46,241 bases of DNA from Streptomyces sp. 150FB (GTDB taxonomy: Bacteria; Actinomycetota; Actinomycetes; Streptomycetales; Streptomycetaceae): assembly GCF_000818195.1 (NCBI RefSeq), contig NZ_JTHL01000001.1, forward strand, positions 1,675,089 to 1,721,329. The letters run 5' to 3'. Position 1 is the stretch's first letter; each line of letters starts with the position of its first letter. The notes under the pieces were generated by a model. That model was not told where the DNA came from and did no database searches. It worked only from the letters and a program-made list of their open reading frames with translations. Shown here in pieces: positions 1-9,047 of this stretch. The position numbers and the translations under genes are program-made.

Positions 1-67
1 CGAGCAACCCGTGGTCGGGCTCCTGGTCGAAGGAATCGGCTTCAACGTCCCAGTCGATCGAGGTCAT
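1..67 (-). CDS. SAM-dependent methyltransferase, N-terminal fragment
   Basis: The reverse strand opens with an ATG at 67 and reads 22 codons to the window edge (MTSIDWDVEADSFDQEPDHG, then LL). This acidic N-terminus, with the SFD-EPDHGL pattern, is what I know from the start of class I SAM-dependent methyltransferases in Streptomyces. The Rossmann motif that would prove it lies outside the window. It points the same way as the tct operon and starts 57 bases past the tctA stop, so it could be co-transcribed. The identification is by pattern memory only. Confidence 0.5.
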   Translation of the reverse strand, partial: MTSIDWDVEADSFDQEPDHGLL

Positions 68-123
68 GGCCCGATGCTCGCACCGGGCACTGACAATGGG
101 CCGCGCCGCCGGTCGACGCGCTG

Positions 124-1632
124 TCAGGCCCCCGTCCCTGGCCGCCCGTTCCCGCGCCGTCCGGTCAGCTTCTTCAGCAGCGGCCAGAGCAACAGGAGCA
201 GCACCACCGCGTACGCCGTCACCGAGAACGGCGTGTTGACGAGACCGCTCGCGCTTCCGTCGCTGATCTGGAGCGCGCGCCGCAACTGCTGTTCGGCGGC
301 CGGGCCGAGGATGGTGCCGATCACGGCCGGCAGCACGGGCAGCCCGTAGCGCCGCATGCCGAACCCGATCAGGCCGATGATCAGCAGGATCACCAGGTCG
401 AACGCCTCGCCGCCGACCGCGTAGGCGCCGACGGCCGCGAAGAAGAGGATCCCCGCGTAGAGGTACGGGCGCGGGATGCGCAGCAGCCGCGTCCAGAGTG
501 GCGCGAGCGGCAGGTTGAGCGCCAGCAGCAGCACCATGCCGACGAAGAGCGAGGCGATCAGGCCCCAGACCAGGTCGGGTTCGCGTTCGAAGAGCAGCGG
601 CCCCGGCTGGATCCCGTACTGCTGGAAGGCGGCCAGCATCACGGCGGCGACGGCTGTCGTGGGCAGGCCGAGCGTCAGCATCGAGACGAGCGTCCCGGCG
701 GCGGACGCCGAAGCGGCCGACTCGGGGCCCGCGACGCCCTCGATGGCGCCCTTGCCGAACTCGTCCTTGTGCTTGGAGAGCCGCTTCTCCATGACGTACG
801 AGAGGAACGTGGGGATCTCGGCGCCGCCGGCCGGGATCGCGCCGAAGGGGAAGCCGATGAGCGGTCCGCGCAGCCAGGACTTCCAGGTGCGTTTGAGGTC
901 GGCCCTGCCGAGCCAGGGGCGGCCGACCGGGATCGCCTCGCCGGACGAGCGGCGCAGATGCGCGGCCACCCAGAGCGCCTCGCCGATCGCGAAGAGTCCG
1001 ACGGCGATGATCACCACGTCGATGCCGTCGGCGAGTTGGAGCGCGCCGAAGGTCAGCCGCTGCTGTCCGGTCATCTGGTCGAGGCCGACCAGGCCGAGGG
1101 TGAGACCGATGAGCAGCGAGGCGAGTCCGCGGATCCGGGAGGAGCCGAGGACGGAGGTGACGGCGATGAATGCCAGCACCATGATCGCGAAGTAGTCGGG
1201 GGCGCCGATGTCGACGGCGAGCGAGGCGACGGTCGGAGCGAGGACGACCAGCAGGATCGTGCCGATCATGCCGCCGGCGAAGTGGCCGACAGCGGCGGCG
1301 GCCAGGGCCTGGGCGCCCCGTCCGGCCTTCGCCATCGGGTTGCCCTCCATCGCGGCCACTACGGCGGCGCTCTCCCCCGGGGTGTTGAGGAGGATGGAGG
1401 TGGTGGAGCCGCCGAACATCGCGCCGTAGTAGATCCCGGCGAACATGATGAAGGCGCCGGTCGGTTCGAGTCCGTAGGTCACCGGCAGCAGCAGCGCGAC
1501 CGCCATGGCGGGGCCGATGCCCGGCAGGACGCCGATCGCCGTGCCGAGCAGCACACCGATCGCCGCCCAGAGCAGATTGATCGGGGTGAGTGCCGTACCG
1601 AAGCCGTCCAGCAGGGAGTTGAGGGAGTCCAT
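124..1632 (-). CDS. tctA: TctA-type tripartite tricarboxylate transporter, large permease subunit
   Basis: A 502-residue polytopic membrane protein, the usual length for TctA. The N-terminal half has the family hallmarks: the [17 protein letters not shown] stretch near residues 35-50, then the [18 protein letters not shown] motif around residue 70, followed by many hydrophobic helices. TctA forms the Na+- or H+-coupled membrane channel that takes up citrate-like di- and tricarboxylates delivered by the periplasmic-type TctC protein. It is the last gene of the tctC-tctB-tctA operon. Its ATG lies 3 bases after the tctB stop, which implies co-translation. Substrate identity cannot be read from the sequence. 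Confidence 0.93.
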   Translation of the reverse strand: MDSLNSLLDGFGTALTPINLLWAAIGVLLGTAIGVLPGIGPAMAVALLLPVTYGLEPTGAFIMFAGIYYGAMFGGSTTSILLNTPGESAAVVAAMEGNPMAKAGRGAQALAAAAVGHFAGGMIGTILLVVLAPTVASLAVDIGAPDYFAIMVLAFIAVTSVLGSSRIRGLASLLIGLTLGLVGLDQMTGQQRLTFGALQLADGIDVVIIAVGLFAIGEALWVAAHLRRSSGEAIPVGRPWLGRADLKRTWKSWLRGPLIGFPFGAIPAGGAEIPTFLSYVMEKRLSKHKDEFGKGAIEGVAGPESAASASAAGTLVSMLTLGLPTTAVAAVMLAAFQQYGIQPGPLLFEREPDLVWGLIASLFVGMVLLLALNLPLAPLWTRLLRIPRPYLYAGILFFAAVGAYAVGGEAFDLVILLIIGLIGFGMRRYGLPVLPAVIGTILGPAAEQQLRRALQISDGSASGLVNTPFSVTAYAVVLLLLLWPLLKKLTGRRGNGRPGTGA

Positions 1633-1635
1633 GGG

Positions 1636-2196
1636 TCAGATCACCTCCATCAGCGGGCCGCCGGGGAGCGGGACGCCGAGCAGGTTGTTGAAGATGAAGT
1701 AGGTGAGCAGCGCGAGACCGGCGGCGATCAGCGGGTCGCGTTCGAGGTGGCGGCTGCCGAGCGCGTACGCCGAGCCCCAGAAGAGCAGGGCCCCCGAGAT
1801 GGGGAAGCCGAGCGGATCGATGAGGACCGCGTTGCCGAGGAAGACCCCGGCGAGCAGCAGTACGGTGCGCCAGTCGCCGGGCTCGCTCAGGTCGACGTCC
1901 TCGCCGCCCTCCGCCTCGCCGCGACCGCCGCGCAGCACGTCGACGCTGAGGAGTACGGCCACGGCCAGCAGACCGGCGCCGACCACCATGGGCACGGTCT
2001 TGGGGCCGACGGGGCCGCGCTGGGTGATGTCGACGTTCATGGTGAGGGCGTCGGTGAGGACGAGGACGCCGAGGGCGAACAGCAGCGCTCCGACGCCGAG
2101 TTCGGAGTGTTCGCGCAGCCAGGAGCCGCGCGGCGCGGGCTCCCCCGCCGTGTCGATGGTGTCGGCGCTGCCGTCCGCGCCCGTCCCTGTTCTCAC
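1636..2196 (-). CDS. tctB: TctB-type tripartite tricarboxylate transporter, small permease subunit
   Basis: About 186 residues with four hydrophobic segments after a Gly/Ala-rich cytoplasmic N-terminus: LGVGALLFALGVLVL, then VPMVVGAGLLAVAVLL, then two more toward the C-terminus. This is the TctB plan. I place the start at the GTG at 2196 because it overlaps the tctC stop in a GTGA junction. The open frame continues upstream but only antisense to conserved tctC codons in another frame. TctB is the small, poorly conserved membrane partner of TctA. Confidence 0.85.
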   Translation of the reverse strand: MRTGTGADGSADTIDTAGEPAPRGSWLREHSELGVGALLFALGVLVLTDALTMNVDITQRGPVGPKTVPMVVGAGLLAVAVLLSVDVLRGGRGEAEGGEDVDLSEPGDWRTVLLLAGVFLGNAVLIDPLGFPISGALLFWGSAYALGSRHLERDPLIAAGLALLTYFIFNNLLGVPLPGGPLMEVI

Positions 2197-3224
2197 AGTC
2201 CCAGCTCCTTCAGTACGGAGTCCACGCGCTTGTCCTCGTCGGCGAGGAAGTCGCCGAACTCCGGTCCGGTCAGGAAGGCGTCGTCCCAGCCGTTCGTCCT
2301 GAGCGATGTCCGCCACTGCGGCGAGTCGTGCAACTTCGTGAAGAACGCGATGAGTTTGGCGCGTTCGGCGTCGGAGAGCCCTGGTGGCGCCACCACGCCC
2401 CGCCAGTTGGTGAAGTCGGTGTCGATCCCCGCCTCGCGCAGGGTCGGCCCGTCGAGCCCGGCGACCCGCTCGGGTCCGGTCACGGCGAGCAGCCGCAGTT
2501 CGCCCGCCTCGATCTGGTCGCGGTACTCGCCGACACCCGAGACCCCGAAGGCGATCTTGCTGCCGAGGATCGAGGCGAGGAGTTCGCCACCGCCGTCGAA
2601 GGGCACGTAGTTGACCGTGCGGGGCGCGATGCCCGCCGCCTTGGCGAAGAGCATCAGCGCGAGATGGTCGGGGCCGCCGGCCGAGGACCCACCGCCGACC
2701 GGCACCTTGGCGGGGTCGGCGCGCCAGGCCTTGAGCAGATCGTCGAGGGTCCGGTACGGGGAGTCCTTCGCGACGACGACGATGTCCGACTCCTCGCTGA
2801 TGCGGGCGATCGGCGTCGTATCGGCCAGTGTCTTGGGGGACTTGTTGGTGCGTACGGCGCCGACGACACCGAGCCCCATGGACAGGGCGAGCTTGCCGTT
2901 GCCGTGTTCACCGACGACTCGGGTGAGACCGACGGTGCCACCGGCGCCCGGCAGGTTGAACACCTCGATGTTGTGGCTGAGTTCGGCGTTCTCGGCGTCC
3001 TTGGCCATGGTGCGCGCGGTGATGTCGTAACCGCCGCCGGGTGTGTTGGGGACCATGAGCCGCAGACCGGGTATCTGCGTACCGGTGTCGGCGCCGCCGC
3101 CCGAGGTGAGCAGCGGCGGCCCCACCAGTACGAGAAGCGCCGACCCGAGCAGGGCGAGTGGAGTGCGCAGTCGCAACGGTGCCGCCTTCCGGAGGGAGAG
3201 GAAAAGCTGTGAGGTGGGCCACAT
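2193..3224 (-). CDS. tctC: TctC-type solute-binding protein (Bug family)
   Basis: The extracytoplasmic solute receptor of the tripartite tricarboxylate transporter. Residues 1-45 contain a hydrophobic signal segment (TPLALLGSALLVLVGPPLL). The mature part has family motifs LMVPNTPGGGYDITAR near residue 57 and NLPGAGGTVGLTRV near residue 90, the two ligand-contact loops of Bug-type receptors. There is no lipobox Cys, so it may be anchored by the uncleaved signal or released. An ATG at 3224 gives 343 residues but has a weak ribosome site. A TTG at 3176 behind GGAAGG is a good alternative giving 327 residues. It is divergent from the response regulator at 3307 with an 82-base shared promoter region. 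Confidence 0.9.
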   Translation of the reverse strand: MWPTSQLFLSLRKAAPLRLRTPLALLGSALLVLVGPPLLTSGGGADTGTQIPGLRLMVPNTPGGGYDITARTMAKDAENAELSHNIEVFNLPGAGGTVGLTRVVGEHGNGKLALSMGLGVVGAVRTNKSPKTLADTTPIARISEESDIVVVAKDSPYRTLDDLLKAWRADPAKVPVGGGSSAGGPDHLALMLFAKAAGIAPRTVNYVPFDGGGELLASILGSKIAFGVSGVGEYRDQIEAGELRLLAVTGPERVAGLDGPTLREAGIDTDFTNWRGVVAPPGLSDAERAKLIAFFTKLHDSPQWRTSLRTNGWDDAFLTGPEFGDFLADEDKRVDSVLKELGL

Positions 3225-3306
3225 GTTGCCTGTGCGTTAACAAGCTGTCTCTCTTCCGGAACCAACGGACGTTGTGGTCGTTGTGGTCGCGGCCTAGCGT
3301 GACGGC

Positions 3307-3993
3307 GTGACAAAAGTGCTGGTGGTGGACGACGACTTCATGGTCGCGAAACTGCACAGCCGTTTTGTGTCAGCGATGGACGGCTTCACGGTCGTCGGGG
3401 TGGCCCACAACGGTGCCGAAGCCCTGCGCGCCGCCGAGTCGTCCCGGCCCGATCTGGTCCTGCTCGACATCTATCTGCCGGACATGGACGGCATCTCGGT
3501 CCTGCGCGAACTGCGCGCCGCCGAGCAGCGGGACGCGACCCGTACGGGCGTCGACGTCCTGTTCATCACGGCGGCGCGCGACGCGGGCGTGGTCCGCTCC
3601 GCGCTGCGGGCCGGGGCGCTGCACTACCTGATCAAACCCTTCAACCAGGCGGCGCTCCAGGAGCAGTTGCGCCATGTCGCCTCGCTCCGTACCCGCCTGG
3701 CCGGCCTGGGCGAGGCCCGGCAGGAGGACGTGGACCAGATCTTCGGCACCCGGCCGCCGGGCAGCAGGGAACTCCCCAAGGGACTGGCACCCCACACCTC
3801 TGACCTGGTCGAACGCACCCTGCGCGCCCACCCGGAGGGCCTGTCGGCCACGGAGTGCGCGGACGCGGGAGCCCTGTCGCGGGTCAGCGCCCGCCGGTAT
3901 CTGGAGTACTTCACGGACACGGGCCGGGCGGAGGTGACCCTGCGCTACGGAGGCACGGGGCGCCCCGAACGCCGCTATCGCTGGATCAACTGA
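3307..3993 (+). CDS. CitB/DpiA-type response regulator
   Basis: A 228-residue two-component regulator. The receiver domain (1-125) has the acidic pocket at D8-D10, phospho-acceptor D54 in LLDIYLPDMDG, the switch Thr in FITAA and the conserved Lys in LIKPF. The C-terminal half contains an HTH region of the CitB/DcuR type (SATECADAGALSRVSARRYLEYF). Such regulators normally control the citrate or tricarboxylate carriers beside them, which fits the divergent tctCBA operon. The start is the GTG at 3307. The cognate CitA-type sensor kinase usually sits beside the regulator but is absent here: the next gene on one side is tctC and on the other a glycosidase. The partner must lie elsewhere. Confidence 0.88.
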   Translation: MTKVLVVDDDFMVAKLHSRFVSAMDGFTVVGVAHNGAEALRAAESSRPDLVLLDIYLPDMDGISVLRELRAAEQRDATRTGVDVLFITAARDAGVVRSALRAGALHYLIKPFNQAALQEQLRHVASLRTRLAGLGEARQEDVDQIFGTRPPGSRELPKGLAPHTSDLVERTLRAHPEGLSATECADAGALSRVSARRYLEYFTDTGRAEVTLRYGGTGRPERRYRWIN

Positions 3994-4183
3994 CGTACGG
4001 CGCCCGGGTCTTCCGGCTGTCGCGGCCTTCCGGTCGACGAAGCCGCCGGTCAAGGAGGCGCGCACGGGGCGAACCCGGCCACTCGGACTGATCGTCGCGG
4101 AGTGCTAGCCTCCGCGACCGGAGCCGTCCGTCGTCTCTCGGCGCAGAGACAAGGAGACGGAGAGACGAGGACCGGGAGAACCG

Positions 4184-6181
4184 ATGAGGCCTGCTCGCGT
4201 GTCACTGCTGTGCGCACTCGCCCTGCTCGTACCGCTCACCCCGCTCACGCTGGGCGGGCAAGCGGTGGCGGCCGATCCGGGACCGGCGAGAGACTCCGGC
4301 GACGTACGGGACGTACTGACCGTGGCCAACCCCGGCTTCGAACAGGGCACCACGGGCTGGACGTTCAGCGCCGGCAGCGGTGTCTCCACCGACAAGCCGC
4401 ACGGCGGTACGAAGGTCGCCCACCTCGCCGTCGGGAAGGGCGGCATCGGCGGCAAGGCCACCCAGACCCTCCGGGCGCCCCGCGCCGGCACGTACGACAT
4501 ATCCGCGTGGATCGCCACGGGCGGCGCCGGCGGGACGTACGCCGTACGCGTCAACGGCGCGAGCGCCGGCTCCCTCGCCCTGCCGGCCCGCCCCGGCTAC
4601 GCCCGTTACACCGTGAGCCGCGTCCGGGTGAGGGCCGGCGACTCCCTGGAGATCGCCTTCACCTCGGGCGGTGGCACCGACGTCTGGGCCGACGCGGACG
4701 ACGTCATGGTCTCCCCCGCCGCCCCCGTCGATCCGGTCGTCACCTCGTCCGACCCGAAGATCACCGCGATGTTCGACTGGGCGAAGCGCAAGGCCAACAG
4801 TTGGACGCAACTCCCGGGCGCGGTCGGCCCGCTCAATGTGGACGAGAACAACCTCCCGGGTACGGGGACCGCCGCGTACGGCCCCTCGTACTGGGCGGGT
4901 TACGCCAACCGCAGCGGCTACTACGCGCGCGACATGGCGCACCAGCTCGCCGGCGCCTCGGTGCTCGGCCTGGGCGCGGCCAACAAGTCGATGCTGAGCT
5001 CGTTCGCCGCTTCGGCGACCGCCGGCCAGAAGTTCTTCCCCGACTGGTCGTTCAACTTCGACGCCAGGACCCCGCTCTCCATCGACTACCACGGCCCCGA
5101 CGACTTCGTACGCGAAGTGCCCGCGCCCTTCGAGCTGGTGGAGAAGGCCGCCGAGGCGTACCGCTGGAGCGGCGACCCGGCGTATGTCGACGATCCGGCT
5201 CTGTGGGACTTCTACCGTCACGCGACCGGCCAGTTCATCACCCTGCACGACTCCACCAAGCCCAACGGGGTCGCCGAAGGCACCGGCGACGGCATTTTCG
5301 CCGGCTCCGCCAGCTACAACGAACAGGGTGACGAGCACCTCGCAGAGGCGGGTGACGCGATCGGCGCGCAGTACCAGGCGTTTCTCGCGATGTCGGAGCT
5401 CGCCAGCGGCAAGGGCGACCGTGCCCTGTCCGCCGACTTCGCGAAGAAGGCCAAGGACCTCAAGGCGTACTTCAACTCCACCTGGAGCGGCGACGGTTCG
5501 GGCGCCGACATGGTCCGCGCCTACACCACCGACGGGCAGCCGCTGACCGGCTGGGGCAAGGAGAACAGTTGGTTCATGCCGATGGACCGGATCATCGCGC
5601 CGGGCGTCCGCAACGACGCGTACCTCGACTTCGTCGACCAGCAGGCGAGCGGCGACGGAAAGCCGGACAACATCGAGGCCCTCACCTATCTCCCCGACAC
5701 CTTCTTCAACAACAACCGCCCCGACACGGCCTGGAAGTGGATGAATTACATCTACGACCACAAGGACGTCCAGCACGTCAACGCGGCGCAGGGACCCAAC
5801 GGCGACTACCCGGAGGTGTCCTTCACCCTGCTGAGCCAGACCGTCGGCGGTCTGATGGGCGTCACCCCCGACGCGCCCGACCACGCCCTGACCACCCAGT
5901 CCCGGCTGCCCACCGGGATGAGGACGCTGCGCGTCGCCGGGCTGCGGATCGGCGGCAACACCTTCACCCTGAGCCACGAAGGGGCGACCGGCTCGACCCT
6001 CGCCAACACGTCGGGTACGGGCAGCTATACGTGGGAGGCGCGCTTCCCCGGTACGTACTCCTCGGTCGTCGTCAACGGTGTGGCGCGGCCCGCGCGGACC
6101 GAGGTGGTGGACGGGGTGACCTACACGTACGTGCGTCCGAAGGTCGCTCCCGGCGCGACGGTGAAGGTCGAGGTCCGCTGA
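4184..6181 (+). CDS. Secreted six-hairpin glycosidase-like protein with N-terminal carbohydrate-binding-type domain
   Basis: A 665-residue exported protein. The signal peptide (1-30) ends at VAA before DPG. Residues 45-190 look like a beta-sandwich carbohydrate-binding module (NPGFEQGTTGWTF start, repeated Gly/Ala/Tyr beta strands). The rest is helical with the toroid pattern of six-hairpin glycosidases (YYARDMAHQLAGASVLGL; KENSWFMPMDRII; DTFFNNNRPDTAWKW). The C-terminal 70 residues look like a small beta domain. Probably it acts on an extracellular polysaccharide or glycoside, but I cannot assign a GH family or acid/base residues. The ATG at 4184 follows a GGGAGAA ribosome site. The gene appears monocistronic. 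Confidence 0.75.
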   Translation: MRPARVSLLCALALLVPLTPLTLGGQAVAADPGPARDSGDVRDVLTVANPGFEQGTTGWTFSAGSGVSTDKPHGGTKVAHLAVGKGGIGGKATQTLRAPRAGTYDISAWIATGGAGGTYAVRVNGASAGSLALPARPGYARYTVSRVRVRAGDSLEIAFTSGGGTDVWADADDVMVSPAAPVDPVVTSSDPKITAMFDWAKRKANSWTQLPGAVGPLNVDENNLPGTGTAAYGPSYWAGYANRSGYYARDMAHQLAGASVLGLGAANKSMLSSFAASATAGQKFFPDWSFNFDARTPLSIDYHGPDDFVREVPAPFELVEKAAEAYRWSGDPAYVDDPALWDFYRHATGQFITLHDSTKPNGVAEGTGDGIFAGSASYNEQGDEHLAEAGDAIGAQYQAFLAMSELASGKGDRALSADFAKKAKDLKAYFNSTWSGDGSGADMVRAYTTDGQPLTGWGKENSWFMPMDRIIAPGVRNDAYLDFVDQQASGDGKPDNIEALTYLPDTFFNNNRPDTAWKWMNYIYDHKDVQHVNAAQGPNGDYPEVSFTLLSQTVGGLMGVTPDAPDHALTTQSRLPTGMRTLRVAGLRIGGNTFTLSHEGATGSTLANTSGTGSYTWEARFPGTYSSVVVNGVARPARTEVVDGVTYTYVRPKVAPGATVKVEVR

Positions 6182-6405
6182 GCGGCCGGGGTGACTCGTG
6201 GTCCCGCGCGGTCCCGTGTGTTCCCTTAGCTGATCCTTAAGAGAAGCCTAAGGAACGTCATCCCGGGCCGGGGAGAAGGGACTTCGGGGAGCCGAGCGGC
6301 TAACTTGCTGACCGGGGCGGGATCCGGTGCGGCGGCACCGTGCACTCGGGAGGTCGTGGTGACACCGCGTACGGCCCCGCCCCGCTCAGCTTCGCGTACG
6401 CCCGG

Positions 6406-7299
6406 TCAGGCGCCGCTCGCCGAGGCGCAGGTGGTCGGGGTGGCGTGCGCCGGGTCGAGGGCGTTGGCCACCTCGTGGAAGGCGACCTTGTCGACCGTCC
6501 CGATCGCCACATGGTCGGAGAGGTCGAGCGGGCACAGGTCCTGGACCAGCACGTTGTGCACGTCGGGACCGCTCAGGTACTGCGAGCGGTACGGCGTGAC
6601 GACCTGGTCGTACCGTGTGGAGATGACCGTGTAGTGCACCCCGGGGACCGTGTCGCCGTCCTTGTTGAGCCGGGTGAGGAAGGGCGATCCGACGAGCTGG
6701 TCGGCGAGTCCGGGGGTCCTCTCCGTGAGCAGGTCCTTCGCTTCGGGGTAGTACGTCAACATGCGGGCCAGCCCGGACAGGGTGGTGCCGTGGTTGTCGG
6801 CCCCGATGCCGATCATGGCGTTCGTCTTCGCGGCCCCGCCCAGGAACTTCAGGTACCAGTTGGGCATCATGCCGCCCTGCGAGTGACCGACGATGTCGGC
6901 CTTCTGGGCGCCGGTCGCCGCGAGCACCTTGTCGACGTACGTGGCGAGTTGCCCGGCGGACGCCTCGATGGGGCCGAGGCCGTAGAAGACCGGTACGCCG
7001 GGCAACTGCCCGTAGTCGAGGGAGAAGACGCAGTAGCCCCGGTGCGTGAGATACGGCGCGAGGGCGAGCCAGTTGTCGACAGAGTTCCCGAAGGTGCCGT
7101 GGACGAGGACGACAGGCCGGGGATGGGCGGCCGACGGCTTGCAGGAGTAGTCGTTCCAGTTGGACGCGGACACCTTGGCCGGGGCCGGCCGGGCCGGGTG
7201 GACGGTGGCGGCGCTCACCGCCGCGGCGGGGGTGACGGTGACCGTGACGGCCAGCAGCAGTCCGGCCAGCGGTCCGAGCGCGCGTTTCCAGGGCAGCAT
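6406..7299 (-). CDS. Secreted lipase/esterase (alpha/beta hydrolase, class 2 lipase type)
   Basis: 297 residues. The ATG at 7299 sits behind a clear AAGGAG ribosome site; further in-frame sequence upstream to 7380 has no such signal. The signal peptide covers about residues 1-32 (LAGLLLAVTVTVTPAAAVSAA). The mature enzyme has an HGTFGN oxyanion loop, the nucleophile elbow GHSQGG, and late Asp and His residues suited to a triad (DLSDH near the C-terminus). This matches extracellular triacylglycerol lipases/esterases of Streptomyces. Paired Cys residues suggest disulfides. It converges with the glycosidase gene, separated by 224 bases. Confidence 0.85.
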   Translation of the reverse strand: MLPWKRALGPLAGLLLAVTVTVTPAAAVSAATVHPARPAPAKVSASNWNDYSCKPSAAHPRPVVLVHGTFGNSVDNWLALAPYLTHRGYCVFSLDYGQLPGVPVFYGLGPIEASAGQLATYVDKVLAATGAQKADIVGHSQGGMMPNWYLKFLGGAAKTNAMIGIGADNHGTTLSGLARMLTYYPEAKDLLTERTPGLADQLVGSPFLTRLNKDGDTVPGVHYTVISTRYDQVVTPYRSQYLSGPDVHNVLVQDLCPLDLSDHVAIGTVDKVAFHEVANALDPAHATPTTCASASGA

Positions 7300-7789
7300 C
7301 GGGTGGTCTCCTTGCGGCTCAAGGGAATGGCGATGACTGTCAGCCCATATGGCCCGGACCACATATCTGGCTGTGCTCATGCCAAGTTACGCACGAGTAG
7401 GGAGCTGTTGGGAAGTTACGTGCCGGTAAAGATGTGGCCGACCAGGTCACCGTAGGCGTACGCGCGACACCTCGGCCGCCAGGACACCGGGTGTCGCGTC
7501 CGTGGACTCATGTCCGTTTTACGGCGTCACCCGGCCGCCTTCAAGGGCGTGGCGCCGAGCGATCCGTTCAAGGGGCCGCGGCCGGGCATCTTTTGGGCTC
7601 CTCGCCCCCGTGGCACCGTAATCCGCACCGTGCCGGAGAGAGGCTCTTACTGAATGGGCCATTCCGTTTCTTCATGTCCGGTACATTGCCGATGCGCTAC
7701 GCGGCAGTCTCCTCCGGATTTCGGCACGTTGGACGTGGGACCTTGGTCCTATTGATGGAGAACGAGCGGCCCTGACAGGCTGTTCCACC
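7300..7789. other. Intergenic region with divergent promoters
   Basis: 490 bases between the divergent lipase and P450 genes. No credible gene. An imperfect palindrome with arms CGCGACAC (7463-7470) and GTGTCGCG (7491-7498) could be a protein-binding site or a hairpin. The last 150 bases are AT-richer than the surroundings and probably hold the promoter of the acyl-tailoring operon. I find no clear Shine-Dalgarno sequence directly before the P450 ATG. Confidence 0.4.
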
Positions 7790-9004
7790 ATGGACGCAGC
7801 GAAACCGGAGATTCTCTACAACCCCCGTGATCCGAAGATGCGCAATGATCCTTATCCGTTCTACGCACGGTTGCGCGAGACGGAACCGGTCCATCGGACG
7901 CCATTCGGGTTCTGGGTCGTTTCCGGATATGACGAGGCCGCGCAGCTACTCCGTGACCCGCGGCTCACCAGCGAATTCCACCGGGACGCGAAGTGGGCGG
8001 AGCACCGGGGCGGTTGGAACAGCCCCGTGGTGGACGACACCCGAATGTGGATGCTCATGCTGGACGGTGCGTCCCACCGCCGCATCCGCGGTTTGGTCAA
8101 TCCCGTGTTCACGGCGCGTTCCGTGCAGGAGATGCGTCCCCGGATTTCCAGGATTCTGGAAAAGGTCCTGAACGACATGGGGTCCGGGGAGGGCATCGAT
8201 CTCATCGACGGCCTCGCGCTGCCCCTGCCGGTGACAGTGATCTGCGGGCTGGTCGGCCTCCCGATGGAGGACCGGGACCAGTGCCGGCGGTGGACCGAGG
8301 CCATCGGGCACGTGGTCGACCCCGCCCTGGACGAGGCGACCCAACAGGTCATGAACAGCTCGGTGGTCGAGTTCCACGCCTATATCGCCGAACACCTGGC
8401 CAAACGGCGCAGTGATCCCCAGGACGACATCCTGTCCCGGCTGATGCTCGCGGAGGTGGACGGCCAGCGACTCTCCGACGACGAGATCATCGCCAACGTG
8501 CTGTTGCTGTTCAACGCCGGTCACGAGACAACGGTCAACCTCATCGGCAACGGCATGCTGGCGCTGCTGCGCCACCCGGACCAGTTGCGTGCCCTGCGGG
8601 AGAACCCCGGACTGATCGAGGAGGGTGTCGACGAATTCGTCAGGTACGACGCCCCCGTACAACTCGTCGCGCGTATCACCACCGCGGATGTCGAGGTCGG
8701 CGGAGAAATAATTCCGGCCGGATCGAAACTCATGATCCTGCTCGGCGCCGCCAACCGTGATCCACGCCGGTACGCCCATCCGGACACCTTGGACATGACG
8801 CGCACCGCTATCAAACCTTTGGCCTTCGGCGGCGGTGCGCACTATTGCATCGGCGCGCTGCTCGGCAAGATCGAGGGCCGGCTCGTCTTCGACGAGTTGC
8901 TACGGCGATATCGGAGCATCTCGCTCACCACGGAGGACGTTGTGTGGCGCCCCCACGTGAATTTCCGCGGACTGAGCGAGTTGCGGGTCGATCTCGTTCC
9001 CTGA
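7790..9004 (+). CDS. Cytochrome P450, first gene of the acyl-ACP tailoring operon
   Basis: 404 residues, the normal length of a soluble class I bacterial P450. Visible motifs are the I-helix oxygen-activation AGHETT near residue 242, the K-helix E-x-x-R as EFVR near residue 281, and the heme loop FGGGAHYCIG near residue 346, with Cys as thiolate ligand. It needs ferredoxin and reductase from elsewhere; none is encoded nearby. It lies 43 bases upstream of a fatty acyl-AMP ligase and probably shares its transcript, so a fatty or acyl-carrier-bound substrate is likely. The reaction (hydroxylation, epoxidation, decarboxylation) cannot be read from the sequence. Confidence 0.9.
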   Translation: MDAAKPEILYNPRDPKMRNDPYPFYARLRETEPVHRTPFGFWVVSGYDEAAQLLRDPRLTSEFHRDAKWAEHRGGWNSPVVDDTRMWMLMLDGASHRRIRGLVNPVFTARSVQEMRPRISRILEKVLNDMGSGEGIDLIDGLALPLPVTVICGLVGLPMEDRDQCRRWTEAIGHVVDPALDEATQQVMNSSVVEFHAYIAEHLAKRRSDPQDDILSRLMLAEVDGQRLSDDEIIANVLLLFNAGHETTVNLIGNGMLALLRHPDQLRALRENPGLIEEGVDEFVRYDAPVQLVARITTADVEVGGEIIPAGSKLMILLGAANRDPRRYAHPDTLDMTRTAIKPLAFGGGAHYCIGALLGKIEGRLVFDELLRRYRSISLTTEDVVWRPHVNFRGLSELRVDLVP

Positions 9005-9047
9005 CCTCACGCCGAACACCCAGCGCTTCGAAGCCCGCGGGAATGCC

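Noticed and set aside
7434..7775. Open frame in the lipase/P450 intergenic region
   Set aside because: Low-complexity Pro/Arg-rich translation without start signal; more likely promoter DNA.
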